Assembly: GCA_965601975.1 (NCBI GenBank)
Contig: OZ271856.1
Location: 3,968,001 to 4,032,000, forward strand
DNA from: JANQIO01 sp965601975
GTDB taxonomy: Bacteria > Pseudomonadota > Gammaproteobacteria > Pseudomonadales > Halieaceae
Reading direction: 5' to 3'
DNA length: 64,000 bases
Positions 18,844 to 28,333 of the stretch are shown piece after piece. The notes under the pieces are model-generated. The model did no database searches, was not told the DNA's origin, and saw only the letters and a list, made by a program, of their open reading frames with translations. The position numbers and the translations under genes were made by a program. Each line of letters starts with the position of its first letter. Position 1 is the first letter of the stretch.

Positions 18844-20451
18844 ATGGGCGCCATTAAAAGCAGGATCAACCCCCGTGACGCGGCCTTCGCCGAGAACACC
18901 GCGCACATGCAGGCCCAGGTCGATGACCTGCGCCAGCTTGTCGAGCGCATCAAGCAGGGCGGCGGCGAGAAATACCAGCAGCGCCACAAGGCCCGGGGCA
19001 AGCTGTTGCCGCGGGAACGCCTGGACGCGCTGCTGGACCCCGGTTCGCCGTTCCTTGAACTGTCCCAGCTCGCGGCCCACAAGGTCTACGATGACGACGT
19101 TCCCGCCGCCGGCATCATTACCGGCATCGGCCGGGTGTCTGGCCAGGAGTGCATGATCCTGGTGAACGACGCCACGGTAAAAGGTGGCACCTACTACCCG
19201 ATGACCGTGAAGAAGCAGGACCGGGCCCAGCGCATCGCCGCGGAGAACCACCTGCCCTGCATCTACCTGGTGGATTCCGGCGGCGCCTACCTGCCGCTTC
19301 AGGACGAGGTCTTCCCGGACCGGGAGCATTTCGGGCGCGCCTTTTTCAACCAGGCCCGCATGTCGGCCAAAGGTATTCCGCAGATCGCCGCCGTGCTGGG
19401 GTCCTGCACCGCGGGCGGCGCATATATTCCCTCGATGGCGGACGAGTCCATCATCGTGCGCGAGCAGGGCACGATCTTCCTCGGCGGTCCGCCGCTGGTA
19501 AAGGCGGCCACCGGCGAAATCGTCAGCGCCGAGGAACTGGGCGGCGCCGACGTGCACTGCCGCACCTCCGGTGTCACCGACCACTACGCGAACAACGACC
19601 AGCACGCGCTGCACCTGGTGCGCCAGTCCGTGGCGAGACTCAACCGGACCAAGCAGCTGGACCTCGACATCCGCGAGAGCCGCGAGCCCCTGTACGCCCC
19701 GGAAGACGTCTACGGCGTCATCCCGAAAGACAGCCGCCAGCCCTACGACGTGCGCGAGGTGATTGCGCGGCTGGTGGACGCCAGCGAGTTCGACGAATTC
19801 AAAGCGCTGTACGGGACGACCCTTGTGTGCGGCTTCGCCCGCCTGCACGGCTACCCGATCGGCATAGTCGCCAACAACGGCATCCTGTTTGGTGAGTCCG
19901 CCCAGAAGGGCGCCCACTTCATCGAACTGTGTGCACAGCGCAAGATCCCGCTGCTGTTCCTGCAAAACATCACCGGTTTCATGGTGGGCAAACAGTATGA
20001 ATCCGGCGGCATCGCCAAGCACGGCGCCAAGATGGTCAACGCCGTGGCCTGCGCGGAGGTGCCCAAGCTGACGGTGCTGATCGGCGGCTCATTCGGCGCG
20101 GGCAATTACGGCATGTGCGGCCGCGCCTACGACCCGCGCTTCCTGTTCATGTGGCCGAACGCCCGCATCTCTGTCATGGGCGGCGAGCAGGCGGCCGGCG
20201 TGCTCGCCCAGGTCAAGCGCGACCAGAAGGAAGCCAATGGCGAGGACTGGCCCGCTGAAGAAGAAGCCGCGTTCAAGCAGCCCATCATCGACAACTACGA
20301 GGCCCAGGGTCACCCCTACTTCGCCTCGGCCCGGCTCTGGGACGACGGCGTGATCGATCCTGCCGACACGCGCATGGTGCTGGGCCTGGCCCTGTCCGCC
20401 TGCCTCAATGCCCCGATTCAGGAAACACGCTTCGGCGTGTTCAGGATGTAA
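18844..20451 (+). CDS. liuB: 3-methylcrotonyl-CoA carboxylase, carboxyltransferase (beta) subunit
   Basis: Transfers the carboxyl group from biotin to 3-methylcrotonyl-CoA. It has 535 residues, standard length, with N- and C-terminal crotonase-like carboxyltransferase halves. Motifs seen include RGKLLPRERLDALLDPGSPF, YLVDSGGAYLPLQ, GSCTAGGAYIPSMAD and FGAGNYGMCGRAYDPRF. It starts four bases after liuA. It works with LiuD, which carries the biotin. Confidence 0.96.
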   Translation: MGAIKSRINPRDAAFAENTAHMQAQVDDLRQLVERIKQGGGEKYQQRHKARGKLLPRERLDALLDPGSPFLELSQLAAHKVYDDDVPAAGIITGIGRVSGQECMILVNDATVKGGTYYPMTVKKQDRAQRIAAENHLPCIYLVDSGGAYLPLQDEVFPDREHFGRAFFNQARMSAKGIPQIAAVLGSCTAGGAYIPSMADESIIVREQGTIFLGGPPLVKAATGEIVSAEELGGADVHCRTSGVTDHYANNDQHALHLVRQSVARLNRTKQLDLDIRESREPLYAPEDVYGVIPKDSRQPYDVREVIARLVDASEFDEFKALYGTTLVCGFARLHGYPIGIVANNGILFGESAQKGAHFIELCAQRKIPLLFLQNITGFMVGKQYESGGIAKHGAKMVNAVACAEVPKLTVLIGGSFGAGNYGMCGRAYDPRFLFMWPNARISVMGGEQAAGVLAQVKRDQKEANGEDWPAEEEAAFKQPIIDNYEAQGHPYFASARLWDDGVIDPADTRMVLGLALSACLNAPIQETRFGVFRM

Positions 20452-20453
20452 GC

Positions 20454-21251
20454 ATGACCCATTCTCCCGTAAGCCTGGCGGTGGACGACCGCGGTGTTGC
20501 CACGCTCACCCTGGACCGTCCGGACAAGCGCAATGCCTTTGACGACGATATCATCGCCCAGCTCGACGCGCGCCTTTCAGAGGTCGCCGGTAATGACGAT
20601 ATTCGCGTGATGGTGCTCGCCGCTACCGGCAAGAGCTTCTCTGCCGGCGCGGACCTGGGCTGGATGCAGCGCATGGCCGGCTACAGCCAGGCCGAAAACC
20701 TCGCCGATGCCAGGGCACTGGCCGAGATGCTGCGCAAACTCAACACCCTGCCCCAGCCCACGATTGCGCGCGTTCAGGGCGCGGCCTTTGGCGGCGCCGT
20801 CGGCCTGGTGAGCTGCTGCGACCTGGCGGTGGGCTCTTCGCTGGCAATCTTCTGCCTGTCTGAGGTCAAGATCGGCCTGATACCCGCCACCATCAGCCCC
20901 TATGTCATCGATGCCATGGGTGCGCGGGCCGCGCGGCGCTATTTCACCACCGCGGAAGTCATCGATGCCGAGACCGCGCTGCAGCTGGGCCTGCTGAGCG
21001 AGGTGGTGGGCGTGGACGACCTCGATGCCGAGGTCGAGAACCTGGTAGACACGCTGCTGGCGAACGGGCCCGCAGCTGTGCGGGCCGCCAAGCGCCTGGT
21101 ACTGGATTACGGCAGCCATCCCATAGACGCCGCCCTGATCGAAGACAGCTGCGTTCGCATCGCCGACATCCGCGTTTCCGACGAGGGCCAGTCGGGCCTC
21201 AAGGCATTCCTGGACAAACAGGATCCCCCATGGAGAAGCGACAGTGTTTAG
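20454..21251 (+). CDS. liuC: methylglutaconyl-CoA hydratase
   Basis: Enoyl-CoA hydratase-family enzyme converting 3-methylglutaconyl-CoA to HMG-CoA. It has 265 residues with the oxyanion-hole segment FSAGADLGWMQRMA and the second glycine loop VQGAAFGGAVGLVSCCDLAV. Its start lies two bases after the liuB stop and its end overlaps the liuD GTG by eight bases. The family is broad; the specific reaction is assigned from operon position. Confidence 0.92.
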   Translation: MTHSPVSLAVDDRGVATLTLDRPDKRNAFDDDIIAQLDARLSEVAGNDDIRVMVLAATGKSFSAGADLGWMQRMAGYSQAENLADARALAEMLRKLNTLPQPTIARVQGAAFGGAVGLVSCCDLAVGSSLAIFCLSEVKIGLIPATISPYVIDAMGARAARRYFTTAEVIDAETALQLGLLSEVVGVDDLDAEVENLVDTLLANGPAAVRAAKRLVLDYGSHPIDAALIEDSCVRIADIRVSDEGQSGLKAFLDKQDPPWRSDSV

Positions 21252-23244
21252 CAAGATCCTGATCGCCAACCGCGGCGAGATCGCCTGCCGCGTCATCCGT
21301 ACCGCCCACCGCATGGGCATCGCCACCGTGGCGGTGTATTCGGAAGCGGACGCCAATGCCATGCACGTGGCGATGGCAGACGAGGCCGTGGAAATCGGGC
21401 CGGCGCCGGCGCGAGAGTCCTACCTGCAGATCGAGCGGGTCATCGAGGCGGCAAAACGTACCGGTGCCCAGGCCATTCACCCGGGCTATGGTTTCCTGTC
21501 AGAGAACGCCGCATTCTGCCTCGCCTGCGACGAGGCCGGACTGGTGTTCATCGGCCCGCCCGTCGGCGCCATCGAGGCCATGGGCTCCAAGTCCGCCGCC
21601 AAGCAGATCATGGAAAATGCGGGCGTACCGCTGCTGCCGGGCTACCACGGTGACGGCCAGGACCCGGAACTGCTGCGGGCCGAGGCGGAGAAAATCGGCT
21701 TCCCCGTGCTATTGAAGGCGGTCGCCGGCGGCGGCGGCAAGGGCATGCGCCGGGTCGACGAGCCCGCGCGTTTCGACGAGGAACTGGCCGCCGCCCAGCG
21801 CGAGGCGGAAAGCAGCTTCGGCGACAGCAAGATGCTGGTGGAGAAATTCCTGACCCGCCCAAGGCATGTGGAAATCCAGGTGTTCTGCGACAGTCACGGC
21901 AACGGCGTATACCTCGCAGAGCGGGACTGCTCCATCCAGCGCCGCCACCAGAAAGTCATCGAGGAAGCACCGGCACCGGGGCTGTCCGACGACCTGCGCC
22001 GGGCCACGGGCGAAGCCGCGGTGCGCGCGGCCCAGGCCATCGACTACCAGGGCGCGGGCACGGTCGAGTTCCTGCTGGATGTCGACGGCGCATTCTATTT
22101 CATGGAGATGAACACCCGCCTGCAGGTCGAGCACCCGGTGACCGAAATGATCACCGGCCAGGACCTGGTGGCCTGGCAGCTGCAGGTGGCCGCCGGCGAA
22201 ACCCTGCCCCTGGCACAGGAGGCCGTGCAGGTCCGCGGCCATGCTTTCGAGGCGCGCATCTACGCCGAGGACCCGGACAATGAGTTCCTGCCGGCCACCG
22301 GCACACTCACCTATCTCGCGGCACCGGAGGAATCGGACCATGTGCGTGTCGACACCGGCGTGCGCCAGGGCGATGAGGTCAGCATCCACTACGACCCGAT
22401 GATCGCGAAGCTGATCGTCTGGGACAGTGATCGCGACGCCGCCCTGCGGCAGCTGGCCATGGCGCTGAGCCGCTACCGGGTTGCGGGGCTGGTGACCAAT
22501 ATCGACTTCCTCTACAACATTGCCACCAGCGAACCTTTCCGCCAGGTGCAGCTGGATACGCGCTTTATCGAGGAGCACGCGGACCTGCTGTTCAGCCGGG
22601 AAAGCGCTGACGAAACCCAGGAGCTGGCGCTGGCCAGCCTCTATGTGCTGCTGGACCGGCACCGGGAGGCGGAAGCTCGCGCTGCGCAGCACGGCGATCC
22701 GCACTCGCCCTGGCACAGCCATTCCGGCTGGCGGATGAACGAGCCGCACCGGCACCGGGTCAATCTGCACTACCGGGACCGCGACGTGGACGTGGTCGCC
22801 GAGCAGCTCGGGGAACGACGCTACCGCCTGCACCTGGACGACCACCCGGTCGAAGCCAGCGGCGAGCTCGCCGCAGACGTGCTCAATGCCGATATCGCAG
22901 GGTTCCGGCAGCGGCTGTCGGTGGCGGAACACGACGGCCTGTTCTCAGCCTATCGCGCCAACGGGGCATTCACGTTCGCCGAGCGTGCTGCCGACCTGGG
23001 CGCGGAAGACGCGGGCGGCCCCGGCGGCAATCCGCGGGCGCCCATGAACGGAGTGATTGTGCAGCTGATCGCCGAAGCGGGACAGAAAGTCGAGGCAGAC
23101 GCACCGCTGCTGGTGATGGAGGCCATGAAGATGGAGCACACCATCCGCGCCCCGGCGGCGGGCACCGTCACGGAATTCTACTTCCAGGCCGGGGAACTGG
23201 TGGACGGCGACGCCGAGCTCCTGAGTTTCGAGGCGGAGGCGTAG
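21244..23244 (+). CDS. liuD: 3-methylcrotonyl-CoA carboxylase, biotin-containing (alpha) subunit
   Basis: Biotin carboxylase plus biotin carrier, 666 residues. The GTG start gives MFSKILIANRGEIACRVIRTA, the canonical N-terminus. ATP-grasp elements include the Gly-rich loop AVAGGGGKGMRRV, RDCSIQRRHQKVIEEAPAP and FLLDVDGAFYFMEMNTRLQVEHPVTE (MEMNTRLQVEHPV is the core). The C-terminal biotinyl domain has EAMKMEH with the modified Lys about 37 residues from the end. It overlaps liuC by eight bases, and liuE follows immediately. Its biotin would be attached by BirA (15025-15849). Confidence 0.96.
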   Translation: MFSKILIANRGEIACRVIRTAHRMGIATVAVYSEADANAMHVAMADEAVEIGPAPARESYLQIERVIEAAKRTGAQAIHPGYGFLSENAAFCLACDEAGLVFIGPPVGAIEAMGSKSAAKQIMENAGVPLLPGYHGDGQDPELLRAEAEKIGFPVLLKAVAGGGGKGMRRVDEPARFDEELAAAQREAESSFGDSKMLVEKFLTRPRHVEIQVFCDSHGNGVYLAERDCSIQRRHQKVIEEAPAPGLSDDLRRATGEAAVRAAQAIDYQGAGTVEFLLDVDGAFYFMEMNTRLQVEHPVTEMITGQDLVAWQLQVAAGETLPLAQEAVQVRGHAFEARIYAEDPDNEFLPATGTLTYLAAPEESDHVRVDTGVRQGDEVSIHYDPMIAKLIVWDSDRDAALRQLAMALSRYRVAGLVTNIDFLYNIATSEPFRQVQLDTRFIEEHADLLFSRESADETQELALASLYVLLDRHREAEARAAQHGDPHSPWHSHSGWRMNEPHRHRVNLHYRDRDVDVVAEQLGERRYRLHLDDHPVEASGELAADVLNADIAGFRQRLSVAEHDGLFSAYRANGAFTFAERAADLGAEDAGGPGGNPRAPMNGVIVQLIAEAGQKVEADAPLLVMEAMKMEHTIRAPAAGTVTEFYFQAGELVDGDAELLSFEAEA

Positions 23245-24156
23245 ATGGCACTGCCCGCGTCTGTCACGCTGGTGGAGGTCGGCCCCCGCGACGGCCTGCA
23301 GAACGAAGCCCAGCCCATCAGCGTCGATACCCGTGTGGCGCTGGTGAACCTGCTGGCGGAGGCAGGCCTGCCGGTGGTCGAAACCGGCAGCTTCGTGAAC
23401 CCGAAATGGGTGCCGCAGATGGCCAGCAGTGAAGAGGTGTTTGCGGGGATCAATCGGCGCCCGGGCACTCGCTACGCCGCGCTGACGCCGAATCTCAAGG
23501 GATTTGATCGAGCCCTGGCCGCGGGGGCGGATGAAGTCGCGGTGTTTGCCGCGGCCTCGGAAGGCTTCAGCCAGAAGAACATCAATTGCAGCATTGCCGA
23601 GAGCCTCGAGCGCTTTGCGCCGGTCATGGAAGCCGCGTCACAGGCAAACATCCCGGTGCGCGGCTATGTCTCCTGCGTGATCGCCTGCCCCTTCGACGGC
23701 GAAACCGCACCCGCCACCGTCGCGGACGTGACCCGGAGCCTGCTGGACATGGGCTGCTACGAGGTCTCACTGGGCGACACCATCGGCGTCGGCACCGCGG
23801 GCTCCACTGCGCGAATGCTCGACGAACTGCTCCGGGACGTTTCCGCAGACAAGCTCGCCATGCACTGCCACGACACCTACGGCCAGGCCCTGGCCAACAT
23901 CCTGGTGGGGCTGCAGTACGGCATTGCCACGGTGGATGCATCAGTGTCGGGCCTTGGCGGGTGCCCCTATGCGCCCGGCGCCACCGGTAACGTCGCTACC
24001 GAGGATGTGGTCTATATGCTTCAAGGCATGGGAATCGACACCGGCGTCGACTCCGAAAAACTGTGCGCCGCCGGCGATTTCATTGCCGACGCCCTCCAGC
24101 GACCGAACCAGTCCCGCGCGGCCCGGGCTATGGCCGCCAGGCAGGCGAGAGGCTAG
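23245..24156 (+). CDS. liuE: hydroxymethylglutaryl-CoA lyase
   Basis: Cleaves HMG-CoA to acetoacetate and acetyl-CoA, completing leucine breakdown. It has 303 residues and a TIM-barrel with N-terminal EVGPRDGLQNEAQ, metal-site CHDTYGQALAN and the signature GLGGCPYAPGATGN containing the active-site Cys. It begins directly after the liuD stop (TAGATG). Last gene of the operon. Confidence 0.96.
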   Translation: MALPASVTLVEVGPRDGLQNEAQPISVDTRVALVNLLAEAGLPVVETGSFVNPKWVPQMASSEEVFAGINRRPGTRYAALTPNLKGFDRALAAGADEVAVFAAASEGFSQKNINCSIAESLERFAPVMEAASQANIPVRGYVSCVIACPFDGETAPATVADVTRSLLDMGCYEVSLGDTIGVGTAGSTARMLDELLRDVSADKLAMHCHDTYGQALANILVGLQYGIATVDASVSGLGGCPYAPGATGNVATEDVVYMLQGMGIDTGVDSEKLCAAGDFIADALQRPNQSRAARAMAARQARG

Positions 24157-24201
24157 CGCTGGCCCGGAACGGGCAACCTGTGTACATTCGGGCTTCCCTT
24201 G

Positions 24202-24567
24202 ATGTTTACGCCAGGTATGTCTGTCTACGCAACCCGGAAATTTCGCAATGCCGCCGCGATGTTGATGATGCTGTCGGGCATCACACACGTGGGCCAACTC
24301 TGGTTCCGCGATACCACCCCCCTCAACCTGGCCACGGCGCTGATCGGCATGTACTACCTGCTATTGGCGCTGGGCCTGTCTGGGCGTTCCCGCTTCACGC
24401 TGTGGATTACCTCCGTATCGGTGCTCGCCGGCGCCGCTGCCACCAGCAGCCTGTGGACGCCGGGCTCACCCAACCCACTGCTGTTGTGGCACCTGACCGC
24501 TGACGCCCTGGTTGCCGCCCTGTGCTTGTACCTGCTGTTTCGCACGCGATATGCCGATATGGACTAG
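24202..24567 (+). CDS. small four-helix membrane protein, unknown
   Basis: About 121 residues with roughly four hydrophobic segments (about 20-33, 43-60, 67-87 and 95-112) and short polar loops. I recognise no family motif. The ATG at 24202 is used; a TTG one codon earlier and an ATG at 24217 are alternatives, none with a strong ribosome site. It lies 45 bp after liuE on the same strand and could be read through from that operon, but nothing links it to leucine metabolism. Confidence 0.6.
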   Translation: MFTPGMSVYATRKFRNAAAMLMMLSGITHVGQLWFRDTTPLNLATALIGMYYLLLALGLSGRSRFTLWITSVSVLAGAAATSSLWTPGSPNPLLLWHLTADALVAALCLYLLFRTRYADMD

Positions 24568-24631
24568 GCAGCTGTGAAACGAGACGCCGACACCGACTGG
24601 ATTATCCGGAATTCACTGGAGGCAACCGGAC

Positions 24632-26191
24632 ATGTTTGAACCCGTCACGATCCTTTGCGCCCTGCTCTGCGGCATGCTCGCCCGCAGCCTGGGCTTGCCC
24701 GCACTGATCGGCTACCTTGCGGCAGGATTCGTACTGTTCGAACTGGGTTCGACCCCCGGACCGATCATCAACGAACTGTCGGAGGTCGGCGTCACCCTGC
24801 TGTTATTCAGCATCGGCCTGAAGCTGCAGCCCGCCGAGCTACTGGAGCCCAAGGTCTGGGGCTCCACCCTGTCGCACATGGTGATCACCGTGGGCTTCCT
24901 GACACCGGTGCTCTTCTTCGCCACCCAGGTGATGCCCGGTATCACCCTAACGTTCGACGACTCCCTGTTGGTGGCGTTCGCCCTGTCCTTTTCCAGCACG
25001 GTGTTCGCTATCCAGGTCATGCAATCGCGCGGCGAGATGTCCTCGCGCCATGCCAACCTGAGCATCGGCGTGCTGCTGCTGCAGGACATCGCCGCCGTCA
25101 TTTTCATTGCCGGCTCCACCGGCAAGCTCCCGGAGCTGACGGCAATGCTGCTACTGCTGCTGATACCCGCGCGCCCGCTGATCATTCGCCTGCTGGAACT
25201 CTCCGGCCACGACGAGCTGTTCACCCTGTCCGGGCTGGCGCTGGCGATCCTCGGCGCCGACCTGTTCGAGCTGGTCGGCGTCAAGGGCGATCTCGGCGCA
25301 TTGATCCTGGGCGCCCTGCTGGCCCATCACGACAAGGGCAAGGAACTGGCCAAGAACCTGCTGCAGTTCAAGGACCTGTTCCTGGTGGGCTTCTTCGTCA
25401 GCATCGGACTGTCCGGCTGGCCGGATCAAGAGCTGATCTACGTGGCGCTGCTGATCGGCGTGCTGGCGCCGCTGAAATCGCCGCTGTTCTTTTGGCTGAT
25501 GACAAAGTTTGGCGCGCGTCCGCGCACGGCCGTGCTGAGCGCCGCTGCCCTGTCCAACTACAGTGAATTCGGCCTGATCGTCATCGCCATTGCCAGCAAG
25601 GAGGCATTCATCGATGCCCAGTGGTCCGCGGCCCTGTCTCTGGCCATCGCCCTGAGCTTCCTGCTGTCCTCCGGCATGAACCTGAAAGTGCATCCTTTCT
25701 ACCTGCGCAACTACCATAGGCTGCGCCGGTTCAGGAGCAAGCGGCTGCAACTCGACCAGCTGGACTGCTCCAATACGCGGGTCATCGTGCTGGGCATGGG
25801 CAATATCGGCAGCGGCGCCTACGAGGCCATGGCCGAACGCTACGAAGACAAGGTGCTGGGCGTGGATGACAGCGCCCGCAAGCTGGAAATCTGCCGCAAG
25901 CGCATGCAACGCGTCGTCGGCGCTGACGCCAGCGACCCGCTGTTCTGGGCCCAGGTCAAGCTCGATGAAGTCGAGCAGATACTGCTCGCGCTAACCAACC
26001 ACCGCGAGAACATGCTGGTGGGCAAGCTGCTGCGGGACATGGACTACGAAGGCCTTATCACAGCGATCGTCCGCTTCGACGACGAGGCAAAAGAACTCGA
26101 GGCCTATGACATCGCCAGCTTCAACCTGTTCGCAGAAGCGGGTTCCGGCTTCGCCACTCATGCGGACGAGCGCAAGCCGAGCCCCGCTTAG
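24632..26191 (+). CDS. CPA2-family cation:proton antiporter with RCK/TrkA-N domain
   Basis: Inner-membrane antiporter of the KefB/YbaL type, 519 residues. About 12 hydrophobic segments fill residues 1-350 (LPALIGYLAAGFVL, SEVGVTLLLFSIGLKL and LQDIAAVIF are family-typical). A Rossmann NAD-binding RCK domain begins near residue 388 (VIVLGMGNIGSGAYEAM). It lacks the usual C-terminal extension of KefC. A GGAGG site precedes the ATG. Ion specificity (K+ or Na+) cannot be read from the sequence. Confidence 0.88.
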   Translation: MFEPVTILCALLCGMLARSLGLPALIGYLAAGFVLFELGSTPGPIINELSEVGVTLLLFSIGLKLQPAELLEPKVWGSTLSHMVITVGFLTPVLFFATQVMPGITLTFDDSLLVAFALSFSSTVFAIQVMQSRGEMSSRHANLSIGVLLLQDIAAVIFIAGSTGKLPELTAMLLLLLIPARPLIIRLLELSGHDELFTLSGLALAILGADLFELVGVKGDLGALILGALLAHHDKGKELAKNLLQFKDLFLVGFFVSIGLSGWPDQELIYVALLIGVLAPLKSPLFFWLMTKFGARPRTAVLSAAALSNYSEFGLIVIAIASKEAFIDAQWSAALSLAIALSFLLSSGMNLKVHPFYLRNYHRLRRFRSKRLQLDQLDCSNTRVIVLGMGNIGSGAYEAMAERYEDKVLGVDDSARKLEICRKRMQRVVGADASDPLFWAQVKLDEVEQILLALTNHRENMLVGKLLRDMDYEGLITAIVRFDDEAKELEAYDIASFNLFAEAGSGFATHADERKPSPA

Positions 26192-26225
26192 GCTAGACTG
26201 AGCGGAGCCACGAAGGAGGTCGCCC

Positions 26226-27140
26226 ATGATTACACGCAGGTCCTTTCTCGGTGCCAGCGCAGGATGCTGCCTCGCATCACTCGCAGGACCCTTCGCCGGT
26301 GCCAGCGACAGGGCTCTGATAACCCGCAAGATTCCCTCCAGCGGTGAAGCGATCCCGGTCATGGGCATGGGCTCGTCCCGCACATTCGACGTGAGCACGG
26401 ACAGCCCCATCATGGACCAGCTTACCGACGTCGTGCGCCTGTTCTTCGAGGGCGCAGGTGCGATGATCGATTCATCCCCCATGTACGGCAACGCGGAATC
26501 GGTGCTGGGCGAAGTGCTGGCGCGCCTGAAACACCCGGAGCAAGTGTTCGCCGCCACCAAGGTCTGGACCTATGGCGCCGACGAAGGCATCGCGCAGATG
26601 CAGGAATCCATGCGCCGCATGCAGGTGTCCGCCTTCGACCTGATGCAGATACACAACCTGCGGGACTGGAAGCTGCACCTGCCGACGCTGAAAGCATGGA
26701 AAGAGCAAGGCAAGATCCGCTACCTGGGCATCACGACCTCCCACCAGCGATTCCACGAGGAGCTGCTGGAGATCATGCGCTCCGAGCCGCTCGACTTTGT
26801 GCAGTTCAGCTACAACATCGACAACCGGGTGGCGGAGCAGAAGCTGCTGCCGCTGGCGGCGGACCGCGGCATTGCCACGATCATCAACCGCCCCTACCAG
26901 CGCGGCGCCCTGTTCCGGAAATCAAAGGGCGTCGAGCTCCCGGCACTGGCGAAAGAGCTGGGCTGTGAGAGCTGGGGACAGTTCTACCTGAAATTCATCA
27001 TCGGCCACCCGGCGGTGACCTGCCTGATTCCCGCAACGTCCAAACCCAAACACATGAAAGACAACATGGGCGCCAACTTCGGCCCCGTGCCCGACGCGGC
27101 CCAGCGACAGGAAATGATCCGCCTGTTCAAGGCGCTGTAA
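26226..27140 (+). CDS. Tat-exported aldo/keto reductase
   Basis: Periplasmic oxidoreductase of 304 residues. The N-terminus MITRRSFLGASAGC is a twin-arginine signal with cleavage expected near residue 28. The reductase domain has IDSSPMYGNAESVLG, where Asp/Tyr of the catalytic set sit, then FAATKVW with the Lys, and LMQIHN with the His. The start follows AAGGAGG, an excellent ribosome site. A cofactor-bearing AKR going through Tat implies folding with NADP in the cytoplasm. The MFS gene follows after five bases; joint function unknown. Confidence 0.88.
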   Translation: MITRRSFLGASAGCCLASLAGPFAGASDRALITRKIPSSGEAIPVMGMGSSRTFDVSTDSPIMDQLTDVVRLFFEGAGAMIDSSPMYGNAESVLGEVLARLKHPEQVFAATKVWTYGADEGIAQMQESMRRMQVSAFDLMQIHNLRDWKLHLPTLKAWKEQGKIRYLGITTSHQRFHEELLEIMRSEPLDFVQFSYNIDNRVAEQKLLPLAADRGIATIINRPYQRGALFRKSKGVELPALAKELGCESWGQFYLKFIIGHPAVTCLIPATSKPKHMKDNMGANFGPVPDAAQRQEMIRLFKAL

Positions 27141-27145
27141 CACTC

Positions 27146-28333
27146 ATGATCCGGGATCGCTCGCCGGCAGCACTGCTGCTGGCCATGGCCTTCATCATGC
27201 CGCTGACATTCTCGGTGTGGAACGCGCTGCTCAACAATTTCGTGGTCGAGCAGGCCGCGTTCAGCGGGCGCGAAATCGGCATCCTGCAGAGCCTGCGCGA
27301 AGTGCCCGGCTTCCTCGCGTTCACCGTGGTGTACCTGCTGCTGTTCGTACGCGAGCAGCGCCTGGCGCTGGTATCCCTGTTCCTGATGTGCGCCGGCGTG
27401 GCGGCCACCGGCCAGTTTCCCACGGCACTGGGCCTGTACATCACGACGGTGGTGATGTCGGTCGGCTTCCACTATTTCGAAGCGCTCAACGAATCGCTCA
27501 CGCTGCAATGGATCGACAAGCGGGAAACCGCCCGCTTCATGGGCCGGGCGCTGGCGGTCAAGGCCGTGGGCTCGCTGCTGGCCTACGGCAGCATCTGGCT
27601 GCTGATGGCGCAGCTGGGTTGGGCCTTCGACAGCGTCTACCTGCTGGCAGGCGGCCTTGGCATGCTCGCAGTGCTGGTGATCGCCGCGCGCTTCCCGCAC
27701 TACCCGGAGCACACGGTGCAGCGCAAGCACATCGTGCTGCGATCACGCTACTGGCTGTACTACGGCCTGACGTTCATGGGCGGCGCGCGGCGGCAGATAT
27801 TCATGGTCTTTGCCGCGTTCATGATGGTCGAGAAATTCGGCTACAGCGTCGGCGAGATCAGCCTGCTGTACCTCGTGAACTACGTGTTCAACCTGTTCTT
27901 TGCGCCGCGAATCGGCGCCTGGATCGGCCGTGTGGGCGAGCGCCGCGCATTGACGCTGGAGTACGTGGGGCTGTTTATCGTGTTCGCAAGCTACGCGTTT
28001 GTGGAGCACGCCTGGCTGGCGGCGGCGCTGTTCATCATCGACCACTTCTTCTTCGCGCTGGCCATCGCCATCAAGACCTATTTCCAGAAGATCGCCGACC
28101 CGGCAGACATCGCGGGCAGCGCTGCCGTCAGCTTCACCATCAACCATATCGCGGCGGTGGTGGTGCCGGTCCTGCTGGGTGCGGTGTGGATGGTATCGCC
28201 GCCGGCGGTATTCCTGACCGGCGCCGCGTTTGCGCTGGTATCGCTGACGCTGTCCCAGCTTATTCCTGGAGTGCCAGGCCCCGGGGCTGAGACCCGCTGG
28301 ACGACGCCAGCACAGGCAACACCAGTAGATTGA
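27146..28333 (+). CDS. MFS transporter
   Basis: Major facilitator of 395 residues with about 12 hydrophobic helices. It has an aromatic-rich N-terminus and a central loop around residues 190-205 (FPHYPEHTVQRKH). The typical inter-helix motif is weak (RIGAWIGRVGERRALTLEY around residue 255). Substrate unknown. It is five bases downstream of the aldo/keto reductase. Its last 74 bp overlap the 3' end of the convergent sterol-desaturase gene. Confidence 0.85.
   Translation: MIRDRSPAALLLAMAFIMPLTFSVWNALLNNFVVEQAAFSGREIGILQSLREVPGFLAFTVVYLLLFVREQRLALVSLFLMCAGVAATGQFPTALGLYITTVVMSVGFHYFEALNESLTLQWIDKRETARFMGRALAVKAVGSLLAYGSIWLLMAQLGWAFDSVYLLAGGLGMLAVLVIAARFPHYPEHTVQRKHIVLRSRYWLYYGLTFMGGARRQIFMVFAAFMMVEKFGYSVGEISLLYLVNYVFNLFFAPRIGAWIGRVGERRALTLEYVGLFIVFASYAFVEHAWLAAALFIIDHFFFALAIAIKTYFQKIADPADIAGSAAVSFTINHIAAVVVPVLLGAVWMVSPPAVFLTGAAFALVSLTLSQLIPGVPGPGAETRWTTPAQATPVD

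Noticed and set aside
18721..20022. A 433-codon minus-strand open frame across liuA and liuB
   Set aside because: It crosses a gene boundary antisense to two well-conserved enzymes; no ribosome site or homology.
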